From Microcaldota archaeon (lineage in GTDB: Archaea > Micrarchaeota > Micrarchaeia > Micrarchaeales > Micrarchaeaceae), in contig JAJYEJ010000005.1 in the NCBI GenBank assembly GCA_021785805.1, forward strand, positions 1-32,042: a stretch of 32,042 nt of DNA, read 5' to 3'. Positions 21,909 to 30,600 of the stretch are shown one piece after another (positions within the stretch are counted from its first letter, which is position 1; each line of letters begins with the position of its first letter). Position numbers and translations under genes: made by a program. The notes under the pieces were generated by a model that saw only the letters and a list, made by a program, of their open reading frames with translations, made no database searches and was not told where the DNA came from.

Positions 21909-22097
21909 ATGCGCGCAATGGTACTTGGCGGATACGGCGGCATCGATAGGATGCCTCTAATCCAGGGGGAGTTGAAGAAACCGAAACCCTCAAGGAACCA
22001 GACACGTATAAGGGTGGCAGCCCCTGAAGACGACGTAAGACGCCGTGCAAACTGTGCAGTTGCCATTGAAGAGGGGACCATACGGGTGACGTCATGA
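21909..22097 (+). pseudogene. N-terminal remnant of a zinc-type alcohol dehydrogenase
   Basis: This 62-codon frame starts MRAMVLGGYGGIDRMPLIQG and continues ELKKPKPSRNQTRIRVAAPE, the unmistakable opening of a medium-chain (MDR) alcohol dehydrogenase, where the family then continues with CGVCRTDLH. Here the following residues do not match and the frame stops at 62, against about 330 for a complete enzyme. The remaining 80% is replaced by prpD. The frame ends in ATGA, sharing its TGA with the prpD ATG at 22094, so it may still be translated and help start prpD. It is either a decayed gene or a re-used leader peptide. Confidence 0.5.
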
Positions 22098-23518
22098 CTA
22101 CCAATCATAGCCACCCTGGAAGCCAACACGATTTATCGGCGGAAGGACGTCACAGACTCTCACGTAGATACATTCCTGATAAGATGCGTACCGTAGCGCA
22201 GGTGCTTTACGGATACTCGGAAGATGTTGGCCGAGGTGGGCTGTCGTTTTCCGACTCCGACACCCTGAAGAAGGCGCTGGCCGATTCGATTTTTGTGGCT
22301 TATGGCGCAAGAGACGCCATTCCCGTTAAGATCGCGAAAAGGACCCTGCTGCCAAGCGGCGGGAGGGACAAATCCCGTATATATTTCTCGGCCGATACCG
22401 CCTCCTCGGCGGATGCCTCGTTCATAAACGGTACGATGACGAGGTATCTCGATTACAATGACACCTTTCTTTCGATAGAGGATGCACACCCGTCGGACAA
22501 CATACCGCCGCTCCTTGGCACCGCAGACGCGAGAGGTTTAAGAGGAAAGGATCTCTTAAAGGCGATGAAGGTGGCTTACGAGATCCAGTGCGCGCTGTGC
22601 GATGCGGCATCCCTAAGGGATCGCGGATGGGACCAGGTCACCTATCTGGCGATTTCCTCTGCGGCGGGGGCAGCGTCGCTGCTAGGGCTTGACGAGACCA
22701 GGTTCGTAAATGCGATAAACCTAGCGGTGAGCAACAACATAAGCCTAAGGCAGACCAGAGTCGGAGAGCTGAGCATGTGGAAAGGCTGCACGGCCGGAGA
22801 CGCTACGCGGAACGGGCTGTTCGCCGCTTTGCTTGCTGAAGGGGGCCTCACCGGTCCTTCCGCTGTATTCGAGGGGGAGATGGGCTTCTTCAATCAGGTC
22901 ACCGGGAAGTTCTCCCTCGATCTGGGGAGGAATAGGGTCGGCAGAACCATGATTAAGGAGTACCCGGTCGAGTACCGCGTGAATAGCGCTGTAGAGGCTG
23001 CGCTCGCATTAAGGAAGTTGACAGGAATGAATAACATAAAGAAGGTCGCGGTCGATACGTTCTCTTCGGCGTTGAGGATACTGGTGAAGGATCCTGAGAA
23101 GCTGCGTCCCAAGACGAAGGAGACCGCGGACCACAGCATGCCATACATCATAGCGTACTCCCTGCTCTACGGGGCTCCGGATCTGAACGCATATGGAAGG
23201 AGATACCTGGGCGACAGGCGGATACTTGACCTCATGGGTAAGATGTCGTTCAGCGCTCAAGCCCGCTACGACAGGATATATCCGGATAAGGTACCGGTAA
23301 AGATAACGCTATACTCGGAAGGCAAGAGGTTTGAGGAGGAGGTGCTTGTGCCCAAGGGGCACTACAGGGATCCGTTCTCATGGGAAGATTTAAAGAGGAA
23401 GGGCATGTCTATACTTAATGACGAAGGCGCCGTGGATGATATCATCGATGTGGTCAGGAACATGGATAGGATGGATGCTTCGGAGATACTTGATGTGATG
23501 GCAGATGTCGATTCTTAG
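22094..23518 (+). CDS. prpD: 2-methylcitrate dehydratase (MmgE/PrpD family)
   Basis: PrpD dehydrates 2-methylcitrate to 2-methyl-cis-aconitate in the methylcitrate cycle, which converts propionyl-CoA to pyruvate. The 474-residue protein has family features: VAYGARDAIP, FINGTMTRYLDYNDTFLSIEDAHPSDN (about residues 111-137) with the conserved D-x-N-D and H-P-S-D residues, AAGAASLLGLDE, MWKGCTAGDATRNG, and KEYPVEYRVNSAVEA. About 33 extra residues precede the usual family start; Met31 (DKMRTVAQVLYG) is an alternative. Its end overlaps prpB by 14 bases, and its ATG overlaps the dehydrogenase remnant. The presence of prpB and prpC beside it makes methylcitrate, rather than another MmgE substrate, the likely one. 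Confidence 0.88.
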   Translation: MTTNHSHPGSQHDLSAEGRHRLSRRYIPDKMRTVAQVLYGYSEDVGRGGLSFSDSDTLKKALADSIFVAYGARDAIPVKIAKRTLLPSGGRDKSRIYFSADTASSADASFINGTMTRYLDYNDTFLSIEDAHPSDNIPPLLGTADARGLRGKDLLKAMKVAYEIQCALCDAASLRDRGWDQVTYLAISSAAGAASLLGLDETRFVNAINLAVSNNISLRQTRVGELSMWKGCTAGDATRNGLFAALLAEGGLTGPSAVFEGEMGFFNQVTGKFSLDLGRNRVGRTMIKEYPVEYRVNSAVEAALALRKLTGMNNIKKVAVDTFSSALRILVKDPEKLRPKTKETADHSMPYIIAYSLLYGAPDLNAYGRRYLGDRRILDLMGKMSFSAQARYDRIYPDKVPVKITLYSEGKRFEEEVLVPKGHYRDPFSWEDLKRKGMSILNDEGAVDDIIDVVRNMDRMDASEILDVMADVDS

Positions 23519-24395
23519 AGACAACGTGAACGAAGGGCCGGGTGGGCTGCGAAAACTGATTAAGAGGGGGCAGGTAGTGGCGCCTGGTGTGTTTGACGGG
23601 ATATCGGCACTGCTTGCGCAAAAGGCCGGATTCAAGGCGCTATACTTATCAGGATCCGGGATCGCCGGGAAGTCCGGGCTGCCGGATCTTGGGGTGACCA
23701 CGTTGGGCGAGGTCGCTGAAGACGTGCGGCATATAGTATCAGTATCTAAGCTTCCGGTCATAGTGGACGCCGACACCGGTTTCGGTGAGGCGTTGAACGT
23801 GATAAGGGCAGTAAGGGAGCTTGAAGCCGCAGGCGCAGCTGCGATACATGTAGAGGACCAGGAGATGCCGAAGAAGTGTGGACACCTTTCGGGGAAGAGG
23901 ATCGTACCTATAGAGGAGATGGAAAGGAAGATACGCGCTGCGGTAAGCGCAAGGCGTAACGATGATTTCTTAATCATAGCCCGGACGGATGCGAGGTCTG
24001 CAGAAGGCATCGAAGGCGCGATAGAGAGGGCGAAGGCATATGCAGAGGCAGGAGCCGACGCCATATTCCCGGAGGCATTGGAAAGTAGGGATGAGTTCGC
24101 ACTGTTCGCGAAAAAGGTAAGAAAGCCGCTTATGGCGAACATGACCGAATTCGGGAAGAGCCCGTTGCTGAGCGCCGATGAGCTCGAAAGGATTGGATAC
24201 AGGATCGTTATCTTCCCGCTTACCGCATTCAGGGCGTCCATGCTCGCCATGGAACTGGCATATGGACAGCTATATAGGGACGGGACGCAGAAAAGATTCA
24301 TTGACAGGCTCATGACAAGGGAAGGGTTCTACGGTCTGATAGGCTATCATGCCTATGAGAAGGAGGACATGGAGATCCATGATGATAAATTATAG
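23505..24395 (+). CDS. prpB: 2-methylisocitrate lyase
   Basis: PrpB splits 2-methylisocitrate into pyruvate and succinate. The 296-residue protein belongs to the PEP mutase/isocitrate lyase superfamily TIM barrel and has normal length. Diagnostic motifs are APGVFDGISALLAQ (26-39), YLSGSGIAGKSGLPD, the metal site VDADTGFGEALN, HVEDQEMPKKCGHLSGK with the catalytic KKCGH, IIARTDARS, and PLMANMTEFGKSP. The KKCGH form and length favour methylisocitrate lyase over long isocitrate lyases. The ATG lies within the end of prpD (14-base overlap), so the two are translationally coupled; prpC follows after 15 bases. Confidence 0.93.
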   Translation: MSILRDNVNEGPGGLRKLIKRGQVVAPGVFDGISALLAQKAGFKALYLSGSGIAGKSGLPDLGVTTLGEVAEDVRHIVSVSKLPVIVDADTGFGEALNVIRAVRELEAAGAAAIHVEDQEMPKKCGHLSGKRIVPIEEMERKIRAAVSARRNDDFLIIARTDARSAEGIEGAIERAKAYAEAGADAIFPEALESRDEFALFAKKVRKPLMANMTEFGKSPLLSADELERIGYRIVIFPLTAFRASMLAMELAYGQLYRDGTQKRFIDRLMTREGFYGLIGYHAYEKEDMEIHDDKL

Positions 24396-24410
24396 GCAGG
24401 AAATGATTTT

Positions 24411-25487
24411 ATGGCGGAGAATATAACTGTGCCGAAAGGGCTGGCTGATGTCATAGTCGACGAGACTGCGATAGCGTCGACCGACAGTGACGGGAACCTC
24501 ATATACCGCGGATACGTTGCAGAAGAGCTTGCGGAGAAGTCCACCTTCGAACAGGTAGCCTATCTCATAGTATATGGCCATCTCCCGGATAGGGGAGAAC
24601 TGCGCGAGTTCACCTCGTTCCTGAATTCCCATGAAAATGTGACCGGTACAAGAAGGATAATGAGGCTCCTGCCCAAAGACGTCCTTACGATAGACATGCT
24701 CAGGACAGTGGTATCGCTCGTCCCACTTGCAGAGAAGGATAATGACAGGGTGCTATTGGAGATTGCAGCGAAGATGCCACGGATAATATCTGATGGGTAT
24801 AGGCTTACCCGCGGCATGAAGCCGTTCGGGAAGATCCGCGGCTCGTATGCCGAAAAGTTCTACCACCTGCTTACGGGGAGCGTAGACAAGAAGGATGCTA
24901 GATTGTTCGAGGAATTGCTTATCCTCTATATGGAACATGAGTTTAATGCGTCGACCTTCGCGTTGAGGGTTACCGCTTCCACGCTTGCCGACCCCAGGGC
25001 TGCGGTGACAGCTGCGCTGGCGGCCATTAAGGGACCATTGCATGGAGGGGCGAATGCAGAGATTCTTGGCTATCTCCTTTCGCTGAAGTCAAAGGAAGAG
25101 GCAAGGAAATACGTGGACAGGAAGCTGGATAAGAAGGAACTCGTGATGGGATTCGGACACAGGATTTACAAGGCGAAGGATCCGAGGGCGCAGTACCTGA
25201 AGAGGAGGCTCAAGGATCTAGCTTTGGAAAAGGGAGCGGGGCAGCTCTACGAAGTTGCCGTAGCGATAGAGGACGAGATGTGGGAGAAGAAGAACATACC
25301 TGCGAACATGGACTTCTATGCCGCTATATGCATGTACCTGCTAGGCATCGATGGAACATTCAACACGCCGATATTCGCCGCGTCGAGAAGCTTCGGATGG
25401 GCGGCGCACTATCTGGAGCAGGTCTCGGGAAACAAGCTGATACGCCCCAGCTCCAGGTATGTCGGGAAGACAGGACTGCACGTCTGA
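24411..25487 (+). CDS. prpC: Citrate / 2-methylcitrate synthase
   Basis: The enzyme condenses an acyl-CoA with oxaloacetate. The 358-residue protein is a short, archaeal or Gram-positive type citrate synthase. Active-site motifs are LHGGANAE (His near 211), GFGHRIYKAKDPRA (His near 245) and NMDFYAA (Asp near 303). Arg positions include PRAQYLK and the C-terminal SRYVG. The N terminus holds the usual IVDETAIASTDSDGNLIYRGY segment. Sequence alone cannot separate citrate from methylcitrate synthase; the operon with prpD and prpB points to methylcitrate synthase, perhaps with both activities. It is the last gene of the operon and is followed by a minus-strand tRNA-Arg. Confidence 0.9.
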   Translation: MAENITVPKGLADVIVDETAIASTDSDGNLIYRGYVAEELAEKSTFEQVAYLIVYGHLPDRGELREFTSFLNSHENVTGTRRIMRLLPKDVLTIDMLRTVVSLVPLAEKDNDRVLLEIAAKMPRIISDGYRLTRGMKPFGKIRGSYAEKFYHLLTGSVDKKDARLFEELLILYMEHEFNASTFALRVTASTLADPRAAVTAALAAIKGPLHGGANAEILGYLLSLKSKEEARKYVDRKLDKKELVMGFGHRIYKAKDPRAQYLKRRLKDLALEKGAGQLYEVAVAIEDEMWEKKNIPANMDFYAAICMYLLGIDGTFNTPIFAASRSFGWAAHYLEQVSGNKLIRPSSRYVGKTGLHV

Positions 25488-25509
25488 CCCCATGGGTGTC
25501 GTATAGGAA

Positions 25510-25583
25510 CGCTCCTGCCGGGATTTGAACCCGGATCTCAGGCTCCGCAAGCCCACGTTCTATCCAAGTTATACTACAGGAGC
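25510..25583 (-). tRNA. tRNA-Arg (GCG)
   Basis: Acceptor GCTCCTG (25577-25583) pairs with CAGGAGC, the anticodon arm reads TGGGC-TTGCGGA-GCCTG giving anticodon GCG, and the T arm surrounds CCGGGTTCAAATCCCGG. The anticodon stem has two weak (T.G) pairs. CCA is not encoded. It lies between convergent prpC and the divergent transferase gene. Confidence 0.93.
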
Positions 25584-25647
25584 ACACATACAAATGGTTT
25601 ATTAACCTAACTTATTAAGGTTTATTACTCTTTAGATAGGGGTTCTG

Positions 25648-26688
25648 ATGGCTGGATTGCATCTCACTTTGCTGATACCCGCAGTCGTGACTTTTGTTAT
25701 GACCGTGGTAGCGATAATGTTCGCCAGGTACTACATGGTTGAGATAGGAGTAACCACCATCGACCACAACAAGAAGCGCCATCCAATCCTCCCGACAAGC
25801 GGCGGGGTGGCTGTCGCGTTCGGCTTCGCCATGGGGGTCCTTGCTTACATATTCGGGGGCAGCTTCAATGTCTATTACCCCATAGCTGACCAGTACTTCC
25901 TTTTCGCGACCGTTCTCTCGGTCTTGATGATCGCGTTCGTAGGCTTCCTGGACGACCTTAACGTAAAGAAGGTCATGGTAAAGTCGACAGACATGATGGA
26001 CTACAGGAAGGGCCTTAAACAATGGCATAAGCCATTGTTCACGCTCATAGGCGCGATACCGCTCATGGCGATAAACGCCGGAGTTTCCACCATCGCCATG
26101 CCATTCCTCGGTGCAGTGAACTTCGGAATCCTTTATCCGTTGCTCATCGTGCCGCTTGCGGTGATCTTCGCCGCTAATGCATTTAACCTCCTTGGCGGCT
26201 TTGATGCGATCGCATCAGGCAGCAGCCTCATACTTTCGCTCGGGATGCTGATTTACAGCATCGTATACGGCAACTACAACGGCACCCTGCTCTCAGCGGT
26301 GCTCTTCGCTGCGATACTGGGTTTCTTCATATTCGACAGATATCCAGCTAAGATAATCAATGGGGATAGCTTCACTTACGGAGTAGGCGCTGCCATCGTA
26401 GCCACAGCCATAATAGGCAACATGGAGGCCTTCCTGTTGATCGCATTCGTACCGTGGATAATCGAGTTCGTGCTCCACCTTAGGAAAAAGTTCCAGTCCA
26501 CCGATCTCGGAAAGCTCCAGAATGATGGTACATTTGTGGCCCCTTACGGGAAGAGGATCTACAGCTGGACACATTTCATCATGAACCTGAGGCCGATGAA
26601 GGAGTGGGAGGTATCCGCCACGTTCTGGGCCATTGAGGCGCTCTTCGTCCTTCTCGCATTCGGACTGAAGATCGCTGGGCTGCTTTAG
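25648..26688 (+). CDS. ALG7-like GlcNAc-1-phosphate : dolichyl-phosphate transferase
   Basis: Enzymes of this glycosyltransferase family 4 (MraY/WecA/ALG7) move a sugar-1-phosphate from a UDP-sugar to a polyprenyl phosphate in the membrane, starting N-glycan or wall precursor assembly. The 346-residue protein has about ten membrane segments. Motifs: HNKKRHPILPTSGGVAVAFG near 40-60, the metal motif VGFLDDLNVKK near 98-108, NAFNLLGGFDAIASG near 180-194 and YPAKIINGDSFTYGVGA near 230-247. The end segment SWTHFIMNLRPMKEWEVS resembles the ALG7/GPT group. It is plausibly paired with the polyprenol kinase-like gene at 28102 in archaeal glycosylation. ATG 25648 starts it. It meets the histone gene tail to tail, 4 bases apart. 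Confidence 0.88.
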   Translation: MAGLHLTLLIPAVVTFVMTVVAIMFARYYMVEIGVTTIDHNKKRHPILPTSGGVAVAFGFAMGVLAYIFGGSFNVYYPIADQYFLFATVLSVLMIAFVGFLDDLNVKKVMVKSTDMMDYRKGLKQWHKPLFTLIGAIPLMAINAGVSTIAMPFLGAVNFGILYPLLIVPLAVIFAANAFNLLGGFDAIASGSSLILSLGMLIYSIVYGNYNGTLLSAVLFAAILGFFIFDRYPAKIINGDSFTYGVGAAIVATAIIGNMEAFLLIAFVPWIIEFVLHLRKKFQSTDLGKLQNDGTFVAPYGKRIYSWTHFIMNLRPMKEWEVSATFWAIEALFVLLAFGLKIAGLL

Positions 26689-26692
26689 CTCT

Positions 26693-27034
26693 TTAGAGCA
26701 CAACCTCAGCGAGCATGTGCTTCTCGACCGCATTATTCAGCCTTGCCCTCCTTTTCTGCGATGATCTTCTCTTTACCACATGATTGGCCAATGCTGATCT
26801 TGCCCTGATTACGCTATTGCCTCTTCCCCCGCATAGGGAGACATCGGAATCGTTTATCAGCCTTGTCCTGCCTGCATAATTAGCGTATAATTCGGCTTCG
26901 CTCAGCAGCTCATTGACCGTGTTCTCTAATTCCTCCGCAAGGCTTACCACAGCCTTTTCGTTTACCCGTTCGGCGCCTGCTTCGCGCAGGACCTGTTCCA
27001 TGTCATAAAGACTGAATACCCTCTCTTTAACCAA
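26693..27034 (-). CDS. Archaeal histone-fold protein with C-terminal tail
   Basis: Residues about 8-68 form a histone fold: MEQVLREAGAERVNEKAVVSLAEELENTVNELLSEAELY followed by ANYAGRTRLINDSDVSL, with GAERV, AGRTRL and the final DV loop as in archaeal histones. A tail of about 45 residues follows, very basic in the middle (NHVVKRRSSQKRRARLNN) and helical at its end; typical archaeal histones are 65-70 residues and tail-less. The start is TTG at 27034, supported by the Shine-Dalgarno GGAGGTGA (27045-27052 on the plus strand) ten bases before it. It likely dimerises and wraps or bridges DNA; the tail may contact DNA further. Confidence 0.8.
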   Translation of the reverse strand: MVKERVFSLYDMEQVLREAGAERVNEKAVVSLAEELENTVNELLSEAELYANYAGRTRLINDSDVSLCGGRGNSVIRARSALANHVVKRRSSQKRRARLNNAVEKHMLAEVVL

Positions 27035-27161
27035 AAACTCACCCTCACCTCCGTGAGTGAAGAGTTATTAAAAGCAAGCTTTTTAAATGGACCATAATAA
27101 GGTTGATTAGTGGCACTCCAATATGGCCTTGCCGCATCATCCAGGATAAATCGGTGACAAA

Positions 27162-28016
27162 TTGATAAGATTGGGCTTTCACATGTCCATAGCCGGCTCG
27201 GTAGCCAATGCACCGCGCAGTGCAGGCGCCAATGGCTACGGCACATTCCAGCTCTTCACCTCTAGCTCCAGGTCATGGAAAGACAGAACACTTGATCCCG
27301 TAGAGATAACGGAGTTCGCATCGCACGTCAAGAGATACGATCTCGTGCCATTCGCCCATATACCATATCTGTGCAACCCAGCTTCTGCGAACGCTGATGT
27401 GCATAAGAAGAGCGTGGCTATGCTTGTCGAGAATCTGCATAGATGCACGGCCTTGGGGATTGGAGGGATAGTCGTACATATGGGCTCCCACCTTGGGGAA
27501 GGTTTCGAGAAGGGGCTTGATAACACAAGAAAGGCGCTCTCCGCAGCGCTCGATAAGAGCGATGGAGTTTCGATACTGCTTGAGAACTCTGCAGGCTACA
27601 GGAACAGCATGGGCTCGACCTTCAGGGAGATTGGTGCGGTGATAGATGCAGTAGGAAGCGAAAGGGTTGGGGTCTGCCTTGATACCTGCCATGTGTTCGC
27701 GGCGGGCTATGATATCAGGACGGACGATGGCGTAGACAAAACGATGCATGAGTTCGACTCTGCTATAGGGTTGAAGAGACTGAAGCTCGTCCATCTCAAT
27801 GACTCCAGGTACGGGCTCGGAGAGGGGCTTGACAGGCATTGGCACATAGGGAAGGGCAAAATAGGGATGGAGGGATTCATCAGCATGTTCAAGAACAAGA
27901 GCTTCAGGAGAGGATGCTTCATCATGGAGACCCCCATAAACGACGAGGGTGACGAAAGGACTAACATGGATGCTGCGCTCAGTGCGCTAAAGAAGGCAGG
28001 CATCGCCCAACAATGA
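27162..28016 (+). CDS. nfo: Endonuclease IV (AP endonuclease)
   Basis: Endonuclease IV cuts DNA 5' to abasic sites in base-excision repair, using three zinc ions in a TIM barrel. The 284-residue protein has expected length and metal ligands: GFHMSIAGSV (H7), AHIPYLCN, VVHMGSH, LLENSAG (Glu), GVCLDTCHVFAAGYD, LVHLNDSRYGLGEGLDRHWHIGKG and CFIMETP. The start is TTG at 27162 with GGTGA at 27153-27157; no ATG fits, since the first Met (residue 8) is within the first strand. It is divergent from the histone gene. Confidence 0.95.
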   Translation: MIRLGFHMSIAGSVANAPRSAGANGYGTFQLFTSSSRSWKDRTLDPVEITEFASHVKRYDLVPFAHIPYLCNPASANADVHKKSVAMLVENLHRCTALGIGGIVVHMGSHLGEGFEKGLDNTRKALSAALDKSDGVSILLENSAGYRNSMGSTFREIGAVIDAVGSERVGVCLDTCHVFAAGYDIRTDDGVDKTMHEFDSAIGLKRLKLVHLNDSRYGLGEGLDRHWHIGKGKIGMEGFISMFKNKSFRRGCFIMETPINDEGDERTNMDAALSALKKAGIAQQ

Positions 28017-28101
28017 GATTTCCAGCCCTGTGCCAGATCCTCCCGCCGTAGTGGAAGCACATGGTCTTGGTGATGTTCTGAAGTGCTTTTTGCATCCTGA
28101 C

Positions 28102-29142
28102 CTAGTGCACGTGTATGGTCTGCGCCACCAGATGCGATATTACGATTGGTATAGCGGGATGCGCCACGACCAGGTAGTACATCAGTATCATGATCAACGC
28201 TATCGTTATGTTGTCATCGAGATGCTTGAAGTCTATGCTCTCCACAAGCGCAAGCCCAAATGCGAACAGTAGCGAGAATTCACCTATTACCGGGTACCCT
28301 ATCACCGCGACGGTGAGGAAGAATGCCATCACTCCAGACCATGTTTTGCCCTTGTTGTAGAACAGCCTGGGGCCTTTAGCGCAAAGCCCCACAATAGTGG
28401 CCGCAGAATCGGCGAAGAACAGCGCTATTATCCCTATAAGGATGAAGTGGATGCTGCTTATGAACCCTATTATGAGCGACATCCCTATGGCCAGGTAAAG
28501 CGCGCCCAACCCGTACGTGATGTTCAGCCTCTCCAGGGAGCTGAATATCCTGTATACCTTTCCATCGCCTATGCTGCCCAGTATGTTGTTGTACATGTAG
28601 CCCAGAAGTATCAGTCCTATGAGAAGGTATGTGGCGGTCGACTGGCCAATCAGCGCGAAGATAGCGAATATCACCATACCCAGCCCTATCTGCATGAAGT
28701 CCCTGTTCACCTCTATCTTCTTCCCTGATCGTTTGCGCGACTCCTTTAGTATCGCCGCCCTCCTTAGCCTGTAGGACATGCCTGCGGTGGTGCCTATCGC
28801 GAACATCTGTATGAACGGCATCAGTATCGTAGGGTACACCGTTATCGCGTATAGCATCTCGATTATAGCCACCGCCAGGACCAGTGTGAAGTGCCGTGGC
28901 TTCTGGACATAATATGTAGGAAGCAGTGAGAACAGCACGGCAAAGCTCAATACGTAGAAAACATACGCGTACGACAGCGTTTCGCCGAAGAATACCACTA
29001 CAAGCGCGGAGACCGCAAGGCTTGCCACTACAGGAAGGAGCGCAAAAGCCTTCCTCCTGTGGACTTTGCCATATACGAAGAATGTGACAATCAGCGCGTT
29101 AAGCGCGAAAAGCGCTATTGTTATCGCAGGCATCTCCTCCAT
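28102..29142 (-). CDS. Polyprenol/phosphatidate kinase-like membrane protein (SEC59/DGK1 type)
   Basis: This 346-residue protein has about nine to ten membrane segments. Its C-terminal third carries the family pattern of CTP-dependent lipid kinases (SEC59, DGK1, VTE5): FFADSAATIVGLCAKGPRLFYNKGKTWSGVMAFFLT (G-K-T-W-S-G-x-x-A-F) and later ESIDFKHLDDNITIAL (DDN). A cytoplasmic basic loop (RLRRAAILKESRKRSGKK) lies near 125-145. The N-terminal half is less conserved and not recognised. It may make dolichyl phosphate, the carrier used by the transferase at 25648. ATG at 29142 starts it, 14 bases after the asnS stop; the two genes form one minus-strand unit. Confidence 0.7.
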   Translation of the reverse strand: MEEMPAITIALFALNALIVTFFVYGKVHRRKAFALLPVVASLAVSALVVVFFGETLSYAYVFYVLSFAVLFSLLPTYYVQKPRHFTLVLAVAIIEMLYAITVYPTILMPFIQMFAIGTTAGMSYRLRRAAILKESRKRSGKKIEVNRDFMQIGLGMVIFAIFALIGQSTATYLLIGLILLGYMYNNILGSIGDGKVYRIFSSLERLNITYGLGALYLAIGMSLIIGFISSIHFILIGIIALFFADSAATIVGLCAKGPRLFYNKGKTWSGVMAFFLTVAVIGYPVIGEFSLLFAFGLALVESIDFKHLDDNITIALIMILMYYLVVAHPAIPIVISHLVAQTIHVH

Positions 29143-29156
29143 CTACACACCGATGT

Positions 29157-30461
29157 TCATGGTGATATCCTGTTTATCAGCCGCGGGAATGGGATGGCGT
29201 CCCTTATGTGGTCGAGGTTCAGGAGCCATTTTATGACCCGCTCTATGCCTAGCCCGAATCCCGCATGAGGCACCGACCCGTATTTCCTCAGGTCTATGTA
29301 CCACTGGTAATTCTCCAGGTTGAGATGGACTTCTTTCATCCGCTCGAGCAGCTCGTCAAGCTTCCATATCCTTTCGCTGCTGCCTATTATCTCCCCATGT
29401 CCATGAGGAGCCTGCATGTCGGCGCAGAGCACGGTGCGCGGATCCTTGGGGTTGACCGGCATATAGAACGCCTTTATCTCCTTCGGCCAGTTGTATATGA
29501 AGATCGGCTTGTCCTCCTCTGCCGTGAGCATGCGCTCTTCCTCCACGCCGAGATCGTCTCCCCATTGCTTCTTCGCACCCTTCTGGTTCAATATGTCTAT
29601 AGCCTTCTCGTAGGTTATCCTCTTGAACGGAGGCCTTATCTTCAGAAGATCATCCTTGTTTACGCTGAATGCCTGGAGTATATCTTCATGTTCCTTCGCA
29701 AGCGACGTGGCCATGTAGCTCACGAGCTTCTCCTGCAGCTTCATGTTCTTGGCGTTGTTGAAGTATGCCATCTCAGGCTCGAGATGCCAGTACTCCGTCA
29801 GGTGTTTCGTAGTCCTTGACTTCTCCGCCCTGTATGATGGTGCGAAAGAATATACCTTCTCGAGCGAGTATATCATGGCTTCCGCATAGAGCTGCGACGA
29901 TTCAGTCAAATATGCCTTCTGCCCGAAGTAGTCGACCTCGAACATGCTCGCTCCGGTCTCCCCTCCGGCCTTTGTCAGCAATGGCGGGGTTATCTCGTAG
30001 AAGCCGTTCTTGTCGAGGAATTTCCTCGCGTACCTGAATACATAAGAGCGCGTCTCCATCGCCTTTATTAGCCTCTGGCTCCTCACCCAGAGGTGCCTCA
30101 CGTCAAGAAGGAACTCCGGACTCTGATACTCGGTTATGGGGAACTGCTCACCGCTATGGACTATGCGTAGCTCCGCGACATCCATCTCGGCTCCGCCGGG
30201 AGCGCGTTCATCTTTCCTGACAATGCCCCTGAGTATTATGCTGGATTCCAGGTACGCCGAGTCCATCGCTTTCCATTCAGCGTCGCTTACCTTAGCCTTG
30301 TCCACTATGCACTGTATGGTAGCCGTCCTGTCCCTTACAATAACGAACTGTTTGCCGCCGCTGCTCCTCTTCCTATGGATCCAGCCCCTGATTATGACAG
30401 CCTCGCCGCCAGATGTAAGCGCATCTGCTATAGGTCCTGCATTTACGTAATAATCGAGCAT
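29157..30461 (-). CDS. asnS: Asparaginyl-tRNA synthetase
   Basis: AsnRS charges tRNA-Asn; a tRNA-Asn gene is also in this window (5638). The 434-residue protein has an OB-fold anticodon domain (about 15-105: VIIRGWIHRKRSSGGKQFVIVRD) and a class II catalytic domain: motif 1 region around FLDKNGFYEITPPLLTKAGGE, motif 2 YRAEKSRTTKHLTEYWHLEPEMAY, and motif 3 AGFGLGIERVIKWLLNL. Features such as PRTVLCADMQAPHGHGEIIGSSER and the final DAIPFPR favour Asn over Asp, but AspRS is close and cannot be fully excluded. Start ATG 30461 has GGTGA seven bases before it (AGGTGAAAG). The 139 bases before it hold its promoter. Confidence 0.9.
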   Translation of the reverse strand: MLDYYVNAGPIADALTSGGEAVIIRGWIHRKRSSGGKQFVIVRDRTATIQCIVDKAKVSDAEWKAMDSAYLESSIILRGIVRKDERAPGGAEMDVAELRIVHSGEQFPITEYQSPEFLLDVRHLWVRSQRLIKAMETRSYVFRYARKFLDKNGFYEITPPLLTKAGGETGASMFEVDYFGQKAYLTESSQLYAEAMIYSLEKVYSFAPSYRAEKSRTTKHLTEYWHLEPEMAYFNNAKNMKLQEKLVSYMATSLAKEHEDILQAFSVNKDDLLKIRPPFKRITYEKAIDILNQKGAKKQWGDDLGVEEERMLTAEEDKPIFIYNWPKEIKAFYMPVNPKDPRTVLCADMQAPHGHGEIIGSSERIWKLDELLERMKEVHLNLENYQWYIDLRKYGSVPHAGFGLGIERVIKWLLNLDHIRDAIPFPRLINRISP

Positions 30462-30600
30462 ACTTTCACCTAAATAAGCGCTTTTATGCTATTGCGGAGC
30501 CTATCTTTAAGCTTTTGCTTCACTGGATAGGATATATGGACCGTCGTGAGGTTACCAATAGACCACCATGCTTCTTGCTTCGCCTGTCTCCCATGCCGTT

